A stretch of DNA of 24,576 bases from Bacteroidota bacterium (lineage in GTDB: Bacteria; Bacteroidota; Bacteroidia; Bacteroidales; UBA1402): positions 1 to 24,576 of the forward strand of contig JAUZOU010000010.1 in NCBI GenBank assembly GCA_030706285.1. The letters are read 5' to 3'. This document shows positions 1 to 6,990 of this stretch, one piece after another (position 1 is the stretch's first letter; every line of letters starts with the position of its first letter). The position numbers were made by a program, and so were the translations under genes. Below the pieces are notes generated by a model. That model had not been told where the DNA came from. It saw only the letters and a program-made list of their open reading frames with translations, and did no database searches.

Positions 1-27
1 AATAAAAAAAGGAACCCGTACAAGCCG

Positions 28-711
28 ATGAAACGACCATTCGGAATAACCATACACAAAGAAGGCAGAAAGATCTTACTCTGGTTGTTCGCAATCCTGT
101 TGACGTTGGATCTCCTCGTCTGGATTTTGGGAGGTCATCTGGCTTTTGTCATAACGCTGGTGATTTCTGCCTTTATTTTTCTGTTCATTACCAATTTCTT
201 CAGAAGTCCGAAACGTATCTGCCATCCTGATCCGAGGGATATTCTCGCTCCTGCCGACGGAAAAGTCGTCGTCATTGAAAATGTCTATGAATCAGGGTTA
301 CTTAAGGAAGACCGGATCCAGGTTTCCATCTTCATGTCTATTTTCAATGTGCACGCCAATTGGTATCCCATTGAGGGCGAAGTGATTCATTACTGCCATG
401 AAGAAGGAAATTATAAAGCAGCCTATCTTCCCAAATCAAGCACGGAAAATGAACGATCCAATGTCCTGCTGCGTTCTTCCTATAACAGTAAGACCGTACT
501 GGTCCGGCAAGTGGCCGGAGCGATGGCAAGGCGCATCGTCACCTACGCTTACACAGGTAAAAAAGTTCATTTCAATGAACATCTTGGCTTCATCAAATTC
601 GGATCAAGAGTCGATGTTTTTCTGCCGGCCGATTCGGTCGATATTCTTGTCCGTCACGGTGACAGCACGACCGGTAACAAAACCGTCATAGCCCGTTGGA
701 AAAAGGTATAA
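28..711 (+). CDS. psd: Phosphatidylserine decarboxylase proenzyme (short, PSD-A-like type)
   Basis: The enzyme decarboxylates phosphatidylserine to phosphatidylethanolamine at the inner membrane, the step after the product of the next gene. The 227-residue protein has two hydrophobic segments near the N terminus (about 17-36 and 37-56), then the catalytic domain with APADGKV at 74-80 and a His-rich part (NVHANWYP, 107-114). Near the C terminus FGSRVDVFLP holds the Gly192-Ser193 bond. In this family the chain cleaves itself there and the serine becomes the pyruvoyl cofactor. The length fits the short PSD type common in Bacteroidota rather than the ~320-residue E. coli type. The ATG follows an AAAGGAA stretch about 13 bases upstream. 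pssA starts 19 bp downstream, so the two are probably co-transcribed. The true operon start may lie left of the window. Confidence 0.95.
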   Translation: MKRPFGITIHKEGRKILLWLFAILLTLDLLVWILGGHLAFVITLVISAFIFLFITNFFRSPKRICHPDPRDILAPADGKVVVIENVYESGLLKEDRIQVSIFMSIFNVHANWYPIEGEVIHYCHEEGNYKAAYLPKSSTENERSNVLLRSSYNSKTVLVRQVAGAMARRIVTYAYTGKKVHFNEHLGFIKFGSRVDVFLPADSVDILVRHGDSTTGNKTVIARWKKV

Positions 712-730
712 ACTTTTACAAGTTAACACC

Positions 731-1438
731 ATGATCACCAAACATGTACCAAACGCCATTACATCCCTGAACCTGGCTTCGGGGTGTGCCTCGATTGTTT
801 TTGCCTTCAACGGATCGTTTAAGACGGCCGCCCTGTTTATTTTGCTCGCTGCCGTGTTCGACTTTCTGGACGGATTTGCAGCCAGGTTGCTAAAAAGCTA
901 TTCCACCATTGGAAAAGAGCTTGATTCATTGGCTGATATGGTGAGCTTCGGCGTAGCTCCCGGCATGATTCTCTATCAGTTTATGCTGGAACTAAGTGAC
1001 AATACGGGTGGTTATGCTTTTTGGGCTTGGTTTGCCTTTCTGATTCCCGTCTTTTCCGCTCTCCGGCTGGCGAAGTTCAATCTGGATAAACGTCAGACGC
1101 TCTCCTTCCTGGGATTGCCTACGCCTGCCAACGCCATGTTCTGGTCGTTTGGTGTGGCTTTCACCTATGATAAGTTGTTTGACTTTTATATTGATCCGTG
1201 GGTCATTGTCCCGTTCATCTGCCTGTTTGTATGGATGCTCGTTTCTGAAATCCCCATGTTTTCGCTCAAGATCAAACATTTCGGCTGGAGTCAAAACAAA
1301 CAGGCTTATACGTTTCTGATAAGCAGTGCCTTTCTGGTGATCTTTTTCGGACTGGCCGGTGTTTCGGCCTGCATTCTGTTGTATATTTTAGTGTCCTTTT
1401 TTTCTTCGAGCTACGTGAGAAGGAAAAGAAAAGCCTGA
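731..1438 (+). CDS. pssA: CDP-diacylglycerol--serine O-phosphatidyltransferase
   Basis: This enzyme makes phosphatidylserine from CDP-diacylglycerol and L-serine, supplying the decarboxylase encoded just upstream. The 235-residue integral membrane protein carries the complete CDP-alcohol phosphatidyltransferase signature: D44-x2-D47-G48-x2-A51-R52-x8-G61-x3-D65-x3-D69, where the aspartates bind metal and perform catalysis. The rest is a run of hydrophobic segments with a basic C-terminal tail (RRKRKA). The gene sits 19 bp after psd and 4 bp before the next gene, so one transcript is likely. No frame damage is seen. Confidence 0.95.
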   Translation: MITKHVPNAITSLNLASGCASIVFAFNGSFKTAALFILLAAVFDFLDGFAARLLKSYSTIGKELDSLADMVSFGVAPGMILYQFMLELSDNTGGYAFWAWFAFLIPVFSALRLAKFNLDKRQTLSFLGLPTPANAMFWSFGVAFTYDKLFDFYIDPWVIVPFICLFVWMLVSEIPMFSLKIKHFGWSQNKQAYTFLISSAFLVIFFGLAGVSACILLYILVSFFSSSYVRRKRKA

Positions 1439-1442
1439 TTAG

Positions 1443-1655
1443 ATGGGTTTCATTGTTACAATCATACTGATTTATTTTGCCATCCGGTTTTCATTCTGGC
1501 TGCTGGGGCACGTGCTGATGCACAAAGCCAGCAAATCGGCTGAAAAAGCTGGTAACCAGACAAATGAAGAAGACCCAGGAAAACAGAAACGGAAAAAAAT
1601 CTTTCAAAAAGAGACGGGAGAATACGTCGATTTCGAGGAAATTGATCAGAAATAA
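1443..1655 (+). CDS. Small single-span membrane protein, DUF4834-like
   Basis: A 70-residue protein with one hydrophobic N-terminal segment (about residues 3-26), a polar basic linker (KQKRKKIF), and a conserved-looking acidic C-terminal motif GEYVDFEEI (59-67). This architecture matches the small DUF4834 family that is found after phospholipid genes in Bacteroidales. That assignment is from memory of the family, not from a search. The function is unknown. It starts 4 bp after pssA, so it is the last gene of the psd-pssA operon. It then converges on tadA with only 25 bp between the stop codons. Confidence 0.8.
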   Translation: MGFIVTIILIYFAIRFSFWLLGHVLMHKASKSAEKAGNQTNEEDPGKQKRKKIFQKETGEYVDFEEIDQK

Positions 1656-1680
1656 CCGCCTGCACTTCGTCTTCCTGTTG

Positions 1681-2121
1681 CTAACGCTTCCGCTTAAAAA
1701 ATCCGGACATCAGCTGCGCACACTCTTCCTGCAAAATGCCTGTCACCACTGTTGTCTTAGGATGCAACGCCGTCGGCGCGTAGTGGGAATAGCCGCGTTT
1801 TTCGTCAGTAGTGCCATAAACCAATGTGGCAATTTGAGCCCAGCCGAGGGCGCCCGCGCACATCACACATGGTTCGACCGTCACATATACCGTGCAATCC
1901 TGCAGGTATTTACCCCCTAACGTAGCAGCAGCAGCCGTTATGGCCTGCATTTCGGCATGAGCCGTCACATCATTCAACGTCTCGGTCAGGTTGTGGGCTC
2001 TGGCAATGATCCGGCCACGGCAGACCACCACCACGCCGACCGGCACTTCATCCTTGTTAAAGGCCAGTTTTGCCTCTGCCAAAGCCAGTTTCATATACGG
2101 TTCATGTGGATTCATCTTCAA
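1681..2121 (-). CDS. tadA: tRNA-specific adenosine deaminase (A34 to inosine)
   Basis: This is a zinc-dependent deaminase of the cytidine deaminase fold. It converts adenosine 34 of tRNA-Arg(ACG) to inosine so that the anticodon reads CGU, CGC and CGA. In the 146-residue protein the catalytic H55-A-E57 motif supplies a zinc ligand and the proton-shuttling glutamate, and PCVMC (84-88) supplies the two zinc cysteines. The N-terminal EVPVGVVVV segment and the basic C terminus (FFKRKR) are typical of TadA. A second start three codons in (ATGAATCC) is possible. The gene lies 49 bp after a small ribbon-helix-helix-like gene on the same strand, which is likely co-transcribed. A general cytosine or guanine deaminase is less likely given the length and motifs. 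Confidence 0.92.
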   Translation of the reverse strand: MKMNPHEPYMKLALAEAKLAFNKDEVPVGVVVVCRGRIIARAHNLTETLNDVTAHAEMQAITAAAATLGGKYLQDCTVYVTVEPCVMCAGALGWAQIATLVYGTTDEKRGYSHYAPTALHPKTTVVTGILQEECAQLMSGFFKRKR

Positions 2122-2170
2122 AAGGACGTTTTCAGCAACAGCCAGAAAGGCCGACTGTCAAAAAAAGTCA

Positions 2171-2431
2171 TTAATGCATTTCATTTTCGCCGAACAAAGT
2201 CGGATAATCTTCAGTCAGCCTGGTCAACACGGCTCTCATCACTGATTCACGCATGAAACGAGAACGGTTTTTGATATTATATTTGGTACAATATCGTTGA
2301 AGCGCCTTATACTCAGCTTCATTCAATAAAAAGGACACACTCCGCTCACGAAGCAGCGGAGCTTTATGTTGTTTGCCAGTCATTCTGTCTGATCCTTTTC
2401 CATCCTTTTTCACAATCAAGTTGGGTCTCAT
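2171..2431 (-). CDS. Small ribbon-helix-helix-like protein, unknown function
   Basis: This 86-residue basic protein has an N-terminal flexible part (IVKKDGKGSDRM). A segment SVSFLLNEAEYKALQRYC (31-48) follows, then two predicted helices through RSRFMRESVMRAV (56-68), resembling the strand-helix-helix layout of ribbon-helix-helix DNA-binding proteins. I chose the ATG at 2431. The reading frame can extend 12 bases to a GTG at 2443, and without a start codon to about 2464. The upstream in-frame residues look coding (acidic, ...DAEGVPEE), and a second ORF in another frame ends exactly over this ATG (ATGA overlap), so the real N terminus may have been shifted by an indel. It is upstream of tadA on the same strand. 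No partner or target can be named. Confidence 0.6.
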   Translation of the reverse strand: MRPNLIVKKDGKGSDRMTGKQHKAPLLRERSVSFLLNEAEYKALQRYCTKYNIKNRSRFMRESVMRAVLTRLTEDYPTLFGENEMH

Positions 2432-2544
2432 TTCTTCAGGCACACCTTCCGCATCCTGACTTGGTCAGGTTCAGTGACAGTCTCTATACTTGTTTCTTCG
2501 CGCCCGGTTTGTCCGGCAACAGCGGTGTGTCCGTCTGTTTTCAT
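2428..2544 (-). CDS. Possible 38-residue ORF: displaced 5' part of the RHH-like gene, or a coupled leader peptide
   Basis: ATG at 2544 opens a 38-codon frame (MKTDGHTAVAGQTGREE...) whose TGA stop overlaps the ATG of the next gene as ATGA. The peptide is polar and acidic in the middle (ETSIETVTEPDQ) and becomes basic and cysteine-containing at its end. In the downstream gene's own frame the codons just before its ATG read PSQDAEGVPEE, which would continue the acidic sequence naturally. A 6-bp hairpin with a 3-base loop (CCTGAC-CAA-GTCAGG, 2455-2469) sits exactly where the frames would switch. I read it as either a frameshifted single gene of about 120 codons or a translationally coupled small ORF. 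The sequence alone does not decide. Confidence 0.3.
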   Translation of the reverse strand: MKTDGHTAVAGQTGREETSIETVTEPDQVRMRKVCLKK

Positions 2545-2557
2545 TGCAAAATAACAA

Positions 2558-2565
2558 CAAATTTA
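2558..2565 (-). promoter_or_regulatory. Possible -7 element for the RHH-like/tadA transcript
   Basis: On the minus strand TAAATTTG matches the Bacteroidota -7 consensus TAnnTTTG exactly. It lies about 125 bases upstream of the ATG at 2431 and 14 bases before the ATG of the small upstream ORF. A TTTTTG lies upstream but at shorter than usual spacing, so the -33 box is not convincing. It would fire back to back with the yraN promoter 22 bases away. Confidence 0.3.
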
Positions 2566-2586
2566 TGGCATTTAAAACAAAAAGTG

Positions 2587-2594
2587 TACATTTG
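2587..2594 (+). promoter_or_regulatory. Promoter -7 element for the yraN-birA transcript
   Basis: TACATTTG is an exact match to the Bacteroidota -7 consensus TAnnTTTG and ends only 11 bases before the chosen ATG of the yraN-like gene at 2606. The transcript would be nearly leaderless. A weak -33 candidate (TTTA, 2562-2565) is 21 bp upstream. Confidence 0.45.
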
Positions 2595-2605
2595 CTATTT
2601 TGAGA

Positions 2606-2971
2606 ATGGCAGAGCATAATATTCTTGGGAAAAAGGGCGAAGATGTCGCTGTCGACTACCTGATCGGTAAAGGTTATCAAATCAGGGAGAGAAATTGGCA
2701 TTCTTCGCATTTTGAACTGGATATTATTGCAGAATATGGGGACTGGCTTGTTATTATTGAAGTGAAAACAAGAACCGGTCAAAACTGGGAACCACCTGAA
2801 TTTGCCGTAGATAACAGAAAAATACGGCGCATCGTCAACGCAGCTCATCATTATGTATGCCTGAACAGACTGGATAAGCCCGTCCGTTTTGATGTCATTT
2901 CAATTGTACAGGAACAGGGGAAATGGAACATTGAGCATTATGAAGATGCCTTCCTGGCTACCCATGCCTGA
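2606..2971 (+). CDS. YraN/UPF0102 family protein (Holliday-junction-resolvase-like nuclease fold)
   Basis: This 121-residue protein belongs to the UPF0102 (YraN) family. Its PD-(D/E)xK-type core is visible as G11-E12 in the first helix, E37-L-D39, and E52-V-K54, followed by the usual R-K-I-x-R-I-V helix (about 73-79). The family's physiological role is not settled; a nuclease fold is inferred from the motif. I start at ATG 2606 (MAEHNILGKKGE), because the only extension is two codons to a TTG at 2600 that sits inside the promoter region. birA begins 24 bp after the stop on the same strand and is probably co-transcribed. Confidence 0.88.
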   Translation: MAEHNILGKKGEDVAVDYLIGKGYQIRERNWHSSHFELDIIAEYGDWLVIIEVKTRTGQNWEPPEFAVDNRKIRRIVNAAHHYVCLNRLDKPVRFDVISIVQEQGKWNIEHYEDAFLATHA

Positions 2972-2995
2972 CACGTAGATAATAAACGTATAAGC

Positions 2996-3730
2996 ATGAT
3001 TGAACCTGTTAAATACCTTGAAAGCGTCACTTCCACAAACCAATACCTGATTGATCTTGCTCCGGCCTTGTTACCGGGAGACATCAAGGCGGTCGCAACG
3101 TTCAACCAGACAAACGGACGTGGACAACGTGGCAATACCTGGCTTTCGGAACCGGGATGCAACATCTCATACAGTCTGATTTTTCGTCCGGCCGGGCTAC
3201 TGGCGATCGAACAATTTCTCATCAGCGAAGCCGTTACCTTAACCGTCCAATCGTTTCTGAGCGATTATGCCAACGGCATCACGATCAAATGGCCGAACGA
3301 CATTTACTGGAGAGACAACAAACTAACGGGAATCCTTATTGAGGACCACGTTGCCAACGGAGCCATCACCCAATCCATTGTTGGTATCGGGATCAACATC
3401 AACCAACATACTTTTTCTGCCGATATTCCTTTTGCCACTTCGCTTAGCAACATTACCGGCATGAACTATGACTTGACAGAACTGACCGACAAACTTCACC
3501 ACAGGCTGTGCAAGTCTCTGTCAGAACTGACTTCTGATAAAGCGGAGGAACTGAGGCGGTTTTATATCAACAATCTATACCGCCGGGATGGATTTCATGC
3601 CTACACAGACAAAAATGGCACCTTCCAGGCACGCATCTGTGGCATCAGCATGCTGGGACAGTTATTGCTGGAGTTGGAAGACCACAGCGTCAGAACCTAT
3701 AATTTCAAGGAAGTTCAATTCAATTTGTAG
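2996..3730 (+). CDS. birA: Biotin--[acetyl-CoA-carboxylase] ligase, monofunctional
   Basis: This ligase activates biotin as biotinyl-5'-AMP and transfers it to the lysine of biotin carboxyl carrier protein. The 244-residue protein shows the biotin/lipoate ligase core. GRGQRGNTW (41-49) is the biotinyl-AMP-binding loop, KWPND (98-102) is the ATP/biotin site, and KLTGIL (109-114) and GIGININ (130-136) follow. A small C-terminal domain (about 190-244) ends with a degenerate SH3-like part. There is no N-terminal winged-helix domain, so unlike E. coli BirA it is not a repressor. It follows the YraN-type gene by 24 bp. The GRGQRGN loop differs slightly from the usual GRGRRGR but is within family variation. 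Confidence 0.93.
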   Translation: MIEPVKYLESVTSTNQYLIDLAPALLPGDIKAVATFNQTNGRGQRGNTWLSEPGCNISYSLIFRPAGLLAIEQFLISEAVTLTVQSFLSDYANGITIKWPNDIYWRDNKLTGILIEDHVANGAITQSIVGIGININQHTFSADIPFATSLSNITGMNYDLTELTDKLHHRLCKSLSELTSDKAEELRRFYINNLYRRDGFHAYTDKNGTFQARICGISMLGQLLLELEDHSVRTYNFKEVQFNL

Positions 3731-3797
3731 CGGACTGGCTCAGGCTGATCGCCTCACCAATCTCCTGAATCGTATCTGGCCTGGGGAACGAATGCGC

Positions 3798-4259
3798 TCA
3801 TGTTCGCTTCTTTTTTGAAAGCGGAACGGCCAAACCTATCCGGACACGGAAGGCGTCAATGGTCGAGATGATCTGCTGCATCTGGTCGTTCTTACGGACA
3901 GACAGCGCTTTTCTCACGTATCCGTCAGCCCGTGAATAGAAGTCCTGATAAACCGACTTCAATTGATCCTGATAATGTGCCAGTTGCATTCTATTCGGCG
4001 TTTGAATCGCTTTATACGCTTTATCGATTTCCGACAGTTTTTCCTGCCCTTTCAGGTAATAATAGCAACCAATGTAGACATTTGCTTCATAACACGCCGG
4101 ATTGAATGTCAGGATCTTTTCATGCACGGCCAACGCCTCTATCAGCTTACCGGCTGAAAACAAGCTGTCTGCTTCATGCAGCAATGTATCTACTTCCTGA
4201 GCTTTTGCCAATCCGGCAGACAGCACACACACTGTAAAACAGACCAGCCGTTTGAGCAT
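3798..4259 (-). CDS. Small secreted or periplasmic TPR-like protein, unknown function
   Basis: I start at ATG 4259 because it has an AGGA box about 6 bases upstream; an in-frame ATG at 4274 is the alternative. The 153-residue product has a signal peptide (MLKRLVCFTVCVLSAGLAKA, cleavage after AKA-20). Residues about 23-75 resemble a tetratricopeptide repeat unit (DSLFSAGKLIEALAVHEKIL, then NPACYEANVYIGCYY). A helical part with a basic C terminus (SKKKRT) follows. It is exported and may bind another protein, but no partner can be named. It faces birA tail to tail (67 bp apart) and is divergent from pyrH. Confidence 0.7.
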   Translation of the reverse strand: MLKRLVCFTVCVLSAGLAKAQEVDTLLHEADSLFSAGKLIEALAVHEKILTFNPACYEANVYIGCYYYLKGQEKLSEIDKAYKAIQTPNRMQLAHYQDQLKSVYQDFYSRADGYVRKALSVRKNDQMQQIISTIDAFRVRIGLAVPLSKKKRT

Positions 4260-4436
4260 TGTTATCCTATTCATCTGATACTGATTTTTTGTTAAAAAAC
4301 AGCTGTAACGCCGCGTGCCGAAACTATTTACACACCCGGAACGCTTCACCAGACAGGCTCGGCCTTTCTTCCGCCACTATCCGGACGATTCGGCACAAAC
4401 AAAAATAACTGAAATTTCACAAATCGGAAGGGTCTG

Positions 4437-4468
4437 TTGACCAAATGCACTAAAAAATTGTATTTTTG
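4437..4468 (+). promoter_or_regulatory. Bacteroidota-type promoter for pyrH-frr-rsgA
   Basis: TTGACC at 4437-4442 is a -33 candidate and TATTTTTG at 4461-4468 is an exact TAnnTTTG -7 element, with about 20 bp between TTGA and TATT. The pyrH ATG follows 26 bases after the -7 element. The intergenic stretch is AT-rich. I see no Shine-Dalgarno sequence before the ATG, which is usual in this phylum. Confidence 0.6.
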
Positions 4469-4494
4469 TACAGAACAACTAAAAAAGCAGTTAC

Positions 4495-5205
4495 ATGATA
4501 CCCTATAAACGCGTTTTACTCAAATTAAGCGGCGAATCACTCATGGGCGACAAAACATCAGGCATTGATGAAAAGCGGTTGAGCGATTACGCCAGTCAGA
4601 TTAAAGAAGCGACCGGACTTGGCGTCCAGATCGGCATTGTTATCGGTGGCGGAAATATTTTCAGAGGGCTCAGCGGTGCCTCCAAAGGATTTGACAGAGT
4701 GAAAGGCGATCAAATGGGTATGCTGGCCACTTGCATCAATGGGCTGGCGCTTTGTTCAGCACTGAAAGCGATCCAAGTCAAAGCCAGATTACTGACAGCC
4801 ATCCGCATGGAACCCATCGGCGAGTTCTTCAGTAAAGACAAGGCCATTGAATGCCTGGAGAAAGGAGAAGTCGTCATTTTATCGGGCGGTACCGGAAGTC
4901 CTTATTTTACGACCGACACCGGTTCCTCTCTGAGAGGTATTGAAATCGAAGCCGATGCCATGCTGAAAGGTACCCGCGTGGATGGCATCTATACGGCTGA
5001 CCCCGAAAAAGATCCTACTGCTACCAAATTTGATGAAATCACCTACGACGAAATCTATGTGAGAGGGCTGAAGGTCATGGATCTCACCGCCACCACCATG
5101 TGCAAGGAAAACAACCTGCCCATCGTCGTCTTCGATATGGACACCGCCGGCAATCTGCTTAAGGTGCTGAAAGGTGAAAAGATCGGAACCTGCGTACACA
5201 ACTAA
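4495..5205 (+). CDS. pyrH: UMP kinase
   Basis: UMP kinase phosphorylates UMP to UDP with ATP in pyrimidine nucleotide synthesis and acts as a cytosolic hexamer of the amino acid kinase fold. The 236-residue protein shows KLSGESLMG (10-18, ATP phosphate loop), GGGNIFRG (51-58, UMP-binding glycine loop), ILSGGTGSPYFTTDT (128-142, UMP phosphate contact) and DGIYTADP (163-170). The length is normal. It leads a cluster with frr (32 bp downstream) and rsgA, behind a near-consensus promoter. The pyrH-frr pairing is widespread in bacteria. Confidence 0.96.
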   Translation: MIPYKRVLLKLSGESLMGDKTSGIDEKRLSDYASQIKEATGLGVQIGIVIGGGNIFRGLSGASKGFDRVKGDQMGMLATCINGLALCSALKAIQVKARLLTAIRMEPIGEFFSKDKAIECLEKGEVVILSGGTGSPYFTTDTGSSLRGIEIEADAMLKGTRVDGIYTADPEKDPTATKFDEITYDEIYVRGLKVMDLTATTMCKENNLPIVVFDMDTAGNLLKVLKGEKIGTCVHN

Positions 5206-5237
5206 AACTAACCTATACACCATTAAAACCGTCCTCT

Positions 5238-5801
5238 ATGAACGAAGAAATTCAATTTAATCTTGACGTGGCCGAAGATAGCATGAAAAGTGCCATTCAT
5301 CACCTGGAAGAAGCGCTGGTTCACATCAGGGCTGGTAAAGCCAATCCGCGGATCCTTGATGCTGTCCGTGTCGATTATTACGGTAGTACTGTTCCGATTG
5401 CCAATGTCGCCAACATTACGACACCGGATGCCAGAACCATTGCCATCCAGCCTTGGGAAAAAAAGCTGATCAAGGATATTGAAAAGGCCATCATCAACTC
5501 TGAAGTCGGTATCATGCCTGACAACAACGGGGAAATGATTCGTCTGGCCATTCCACCGCTCACCGAGGAAAGACGCAAACAACTGGTCAAACAAGCCCGC
5601 ATAGAAGGAGAAGACGCCCGCATCAGTGTCAGAAATGCCCGCCATGAGGCTATTGCCACATTCAAAAAGCTGGTGAAGGATGGTCTGCCTGAAGATACCG
5701 GCAAAGATGCTGAGGCTGACGCCCAGAAAATGCACGACAAATACATGAAGCGCATTGATGACGTCCTTGCGGTCAAGGAAAAGGAAATTCTAACCGTATA
5801 A
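5238..5801 (+). CDS. frr: Ribosome recycling factor
   Basis: With EF-G, this factor splits the post-termination ribosome into subunits. The 187-residue length matches the family. Conserved parts are visible: RAGKANP (31-37) and VDYYGS (45-50) at the first helix and hinge, the RLAIPPLTEERRKQLVK segment (102-118) entering the long helix, and VRNAR (131-135) holding the ribosome-contacting arginine. The predicted fold is a three-helix bundle with a small inserted beta domain. It follows pyrH by 32 bp and precedes rsgA by 54 bp on the same strand. Confidence 0.96.
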   Translation: MNEEIQFNLDVAEDSMKSAIHHLEEALVHIRAGKANPRILDAVRVDYYGSTVPIANVANITTPDARTIAIQPWEKKLIKDIEKAIINSEVGIMPDNNGEMIRLAIPPLTEERRKQLVKQARIEGEDARISVRNARHEAIATFKKLVKDGLPEDTGKDAEADAQKMHDKYMKRIDDVLAVKEKEILTV

Positions 5802-5855
5802 CCGTGCGTAGCCTCACCCTAAGCGAGAAACGTTTTTTCATGACAACTGGCGCTC

Positions 5856-6788
5856 ATGCACGGATTGGTCGTTAAGAACACCGGCAGCTGTTATCTGGTC
5901 AAGACAGAAAACGGCCAGTATGAGGTGTGTAAAGTCAAAGGAAACTTTCGCATCAAGGGAATTCGCAGCACCAATCCCGTGGCAGTGGGTGACCGTGTCA
6001 TCATCGAGGACAAATCGGATGAGACGTTGTTCATCACCGACATCGAGGAACGCAAGAATTACATTGTCCGTAAACCGGCAAATTTGTCCAAACAGCTGCA
6101 CATTCTGGCAGCCAATCTGGATCAGGCATTGTTGTTGGTCACGCTCAAATCGCCTGAAACCAATACCGTTTTTATCGACCGGTTTCTGGCTACGGCTGAA
6201 GCCTACCGTATTCCCGTTCGTCTACTCATCAACAAGACAGATTTGTACAATGAGGAGGAACTGAACTATATGAAAGGCCTTGTCTATCTGTACACCACCA
6301 TCGGTTATCCTTGCAGTTGCATTTCTGCTAAAAACAAAACCGGTATTGAGGAGCTGCATGCGTTGACGGAAGGAAAAATCAGCCTGCTTTCAGGCAACTC
6401 CGGCGTCGGGAAATCGACGCTCATCAACCTGATGAACCCGAAATTCGATGCCAGAATCGGTGAAATCTCAGAAACGCATCATAAAGGCGTGCATACGACC
6501 ACGTTCTCTGAAATGTACGAACTGGAAAATGGCGGCTACCTGATTGACACGCCGGGCATCAAAGGCTTCGGAACCTTCGATATGAAGCCGGAGGAAGTCA
6601 GCCACTATTTTCCGGAGTTCTTCAGAATTTCCCAGAAATGCCGGTTCAACAACTGTACGCATACGCACGAACCCGGTTGTGCCGTGTTGAAAGCCGTCGA
6701 AGACCATCTTATCAGCGAGTCCCGGTACACAAGCTATCTGAGTATCCTGAACGATGAGGATGAAAACAAGTACCGGGAGAAGTTCTGA
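5856..6788 (+). CDS. rsgA: Small ribosomal subunit biogenesis GTPase RsgA
   Basis: A circularly permuted GTPase that checks late maturation of the 30S subunit and helps release other assembly factors. The 310-residue protein has an N-terminal OB-fold domain (about 1-70). The G motifs then occur in permuted order: G4 NKTD (126-129), G1 GNSGVGKST (180-188), G2 around HTTT (213-216) and G3 DTPG (231-234). A C-terminal zinc finger has C262, C267, H269 and C275. An ATG at 5840 is out of frame, so 5856 is the start. It is probably the last gene of the pyrH-frr-rsgA cluster. It converges on the AraC-type gene. Confidence 0.95.
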   Translation: MHGLVVKNTGSCYLVKTENGQYEVCKVKGNFRIKGIRSTNPVAVGDRVIIEDKSDETLFITDIEERKNYIVRKPANLSKQLHILAANLDQALLLVTLKSPETNTVFIDRFLATAEAYRIPVRLLINKTDLYNEEELNYMKGLVYLYTTIGYPCSCISAKNKTGIEELHALTEGKISLLSGNSGVGKSTLINLMNPKFDARIGEISETHHKGVHTTTFSEMYELENGGYLIDTPGIKGFGTFDMKPEEVSHYFPEFFRISQKCRFNNCTHTHEPGCAVLKAVEDHLISESRYTSYLSILNDEDENKYREKF

Positions 6789-6934
6789 AAGGCGATAGCC
6801 TGAATCATGTTGAGAAAATAGTTTGGTGACATTAAAAGCTTGGCCAGCAGTGTCCCATATTCATCTTTTTTTCGGGAGTTTCGGACTGGATTGTTCAACT
6901 TTCTTTTCTGCACTCTGCGCACGGCGTTCCAAAC

Positions 6935-6948
6935 AGCTAAATTTAGCT
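6935..6948. repeat. 14-bp perfect palindrome in the convergent rsgA/araC-type intergenic region
   Basis: AGCTAAATTTAGCT reads the same on both strands. It lies in the 202-bp gap between two converging genes. It is too AT-rich and loop-free for a strong terminator. It could be a dimeric protein-binding site or chance. The rest of the gap shows no gene. Confidence 0.3.
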
Positions 6949-6990
6949 TCCACTAAACTGCACCAAATTTGCAAATTCCGCCGGCAGGTT

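Noticed and set aside
1564..1920. 118-codon + strand frame bridging the DUF4834-like gene and tadA
   Set aside because: It overlaps both real genes in the wrong frame and its sequence is low-complexity basic without motif support.
5223..5735. 170-codon minus-strand frame opposite frr
   Set aside because: frr is conserved and full length; the antisense frame has no family features.
6935..6948. Palindrome considered as a bidirectional terminator for rsgA and the AraC-type gene
   Set aside because: It has no loop, is AT-rich, and no T-tract follows on either strand, so I list it only as a repeat.
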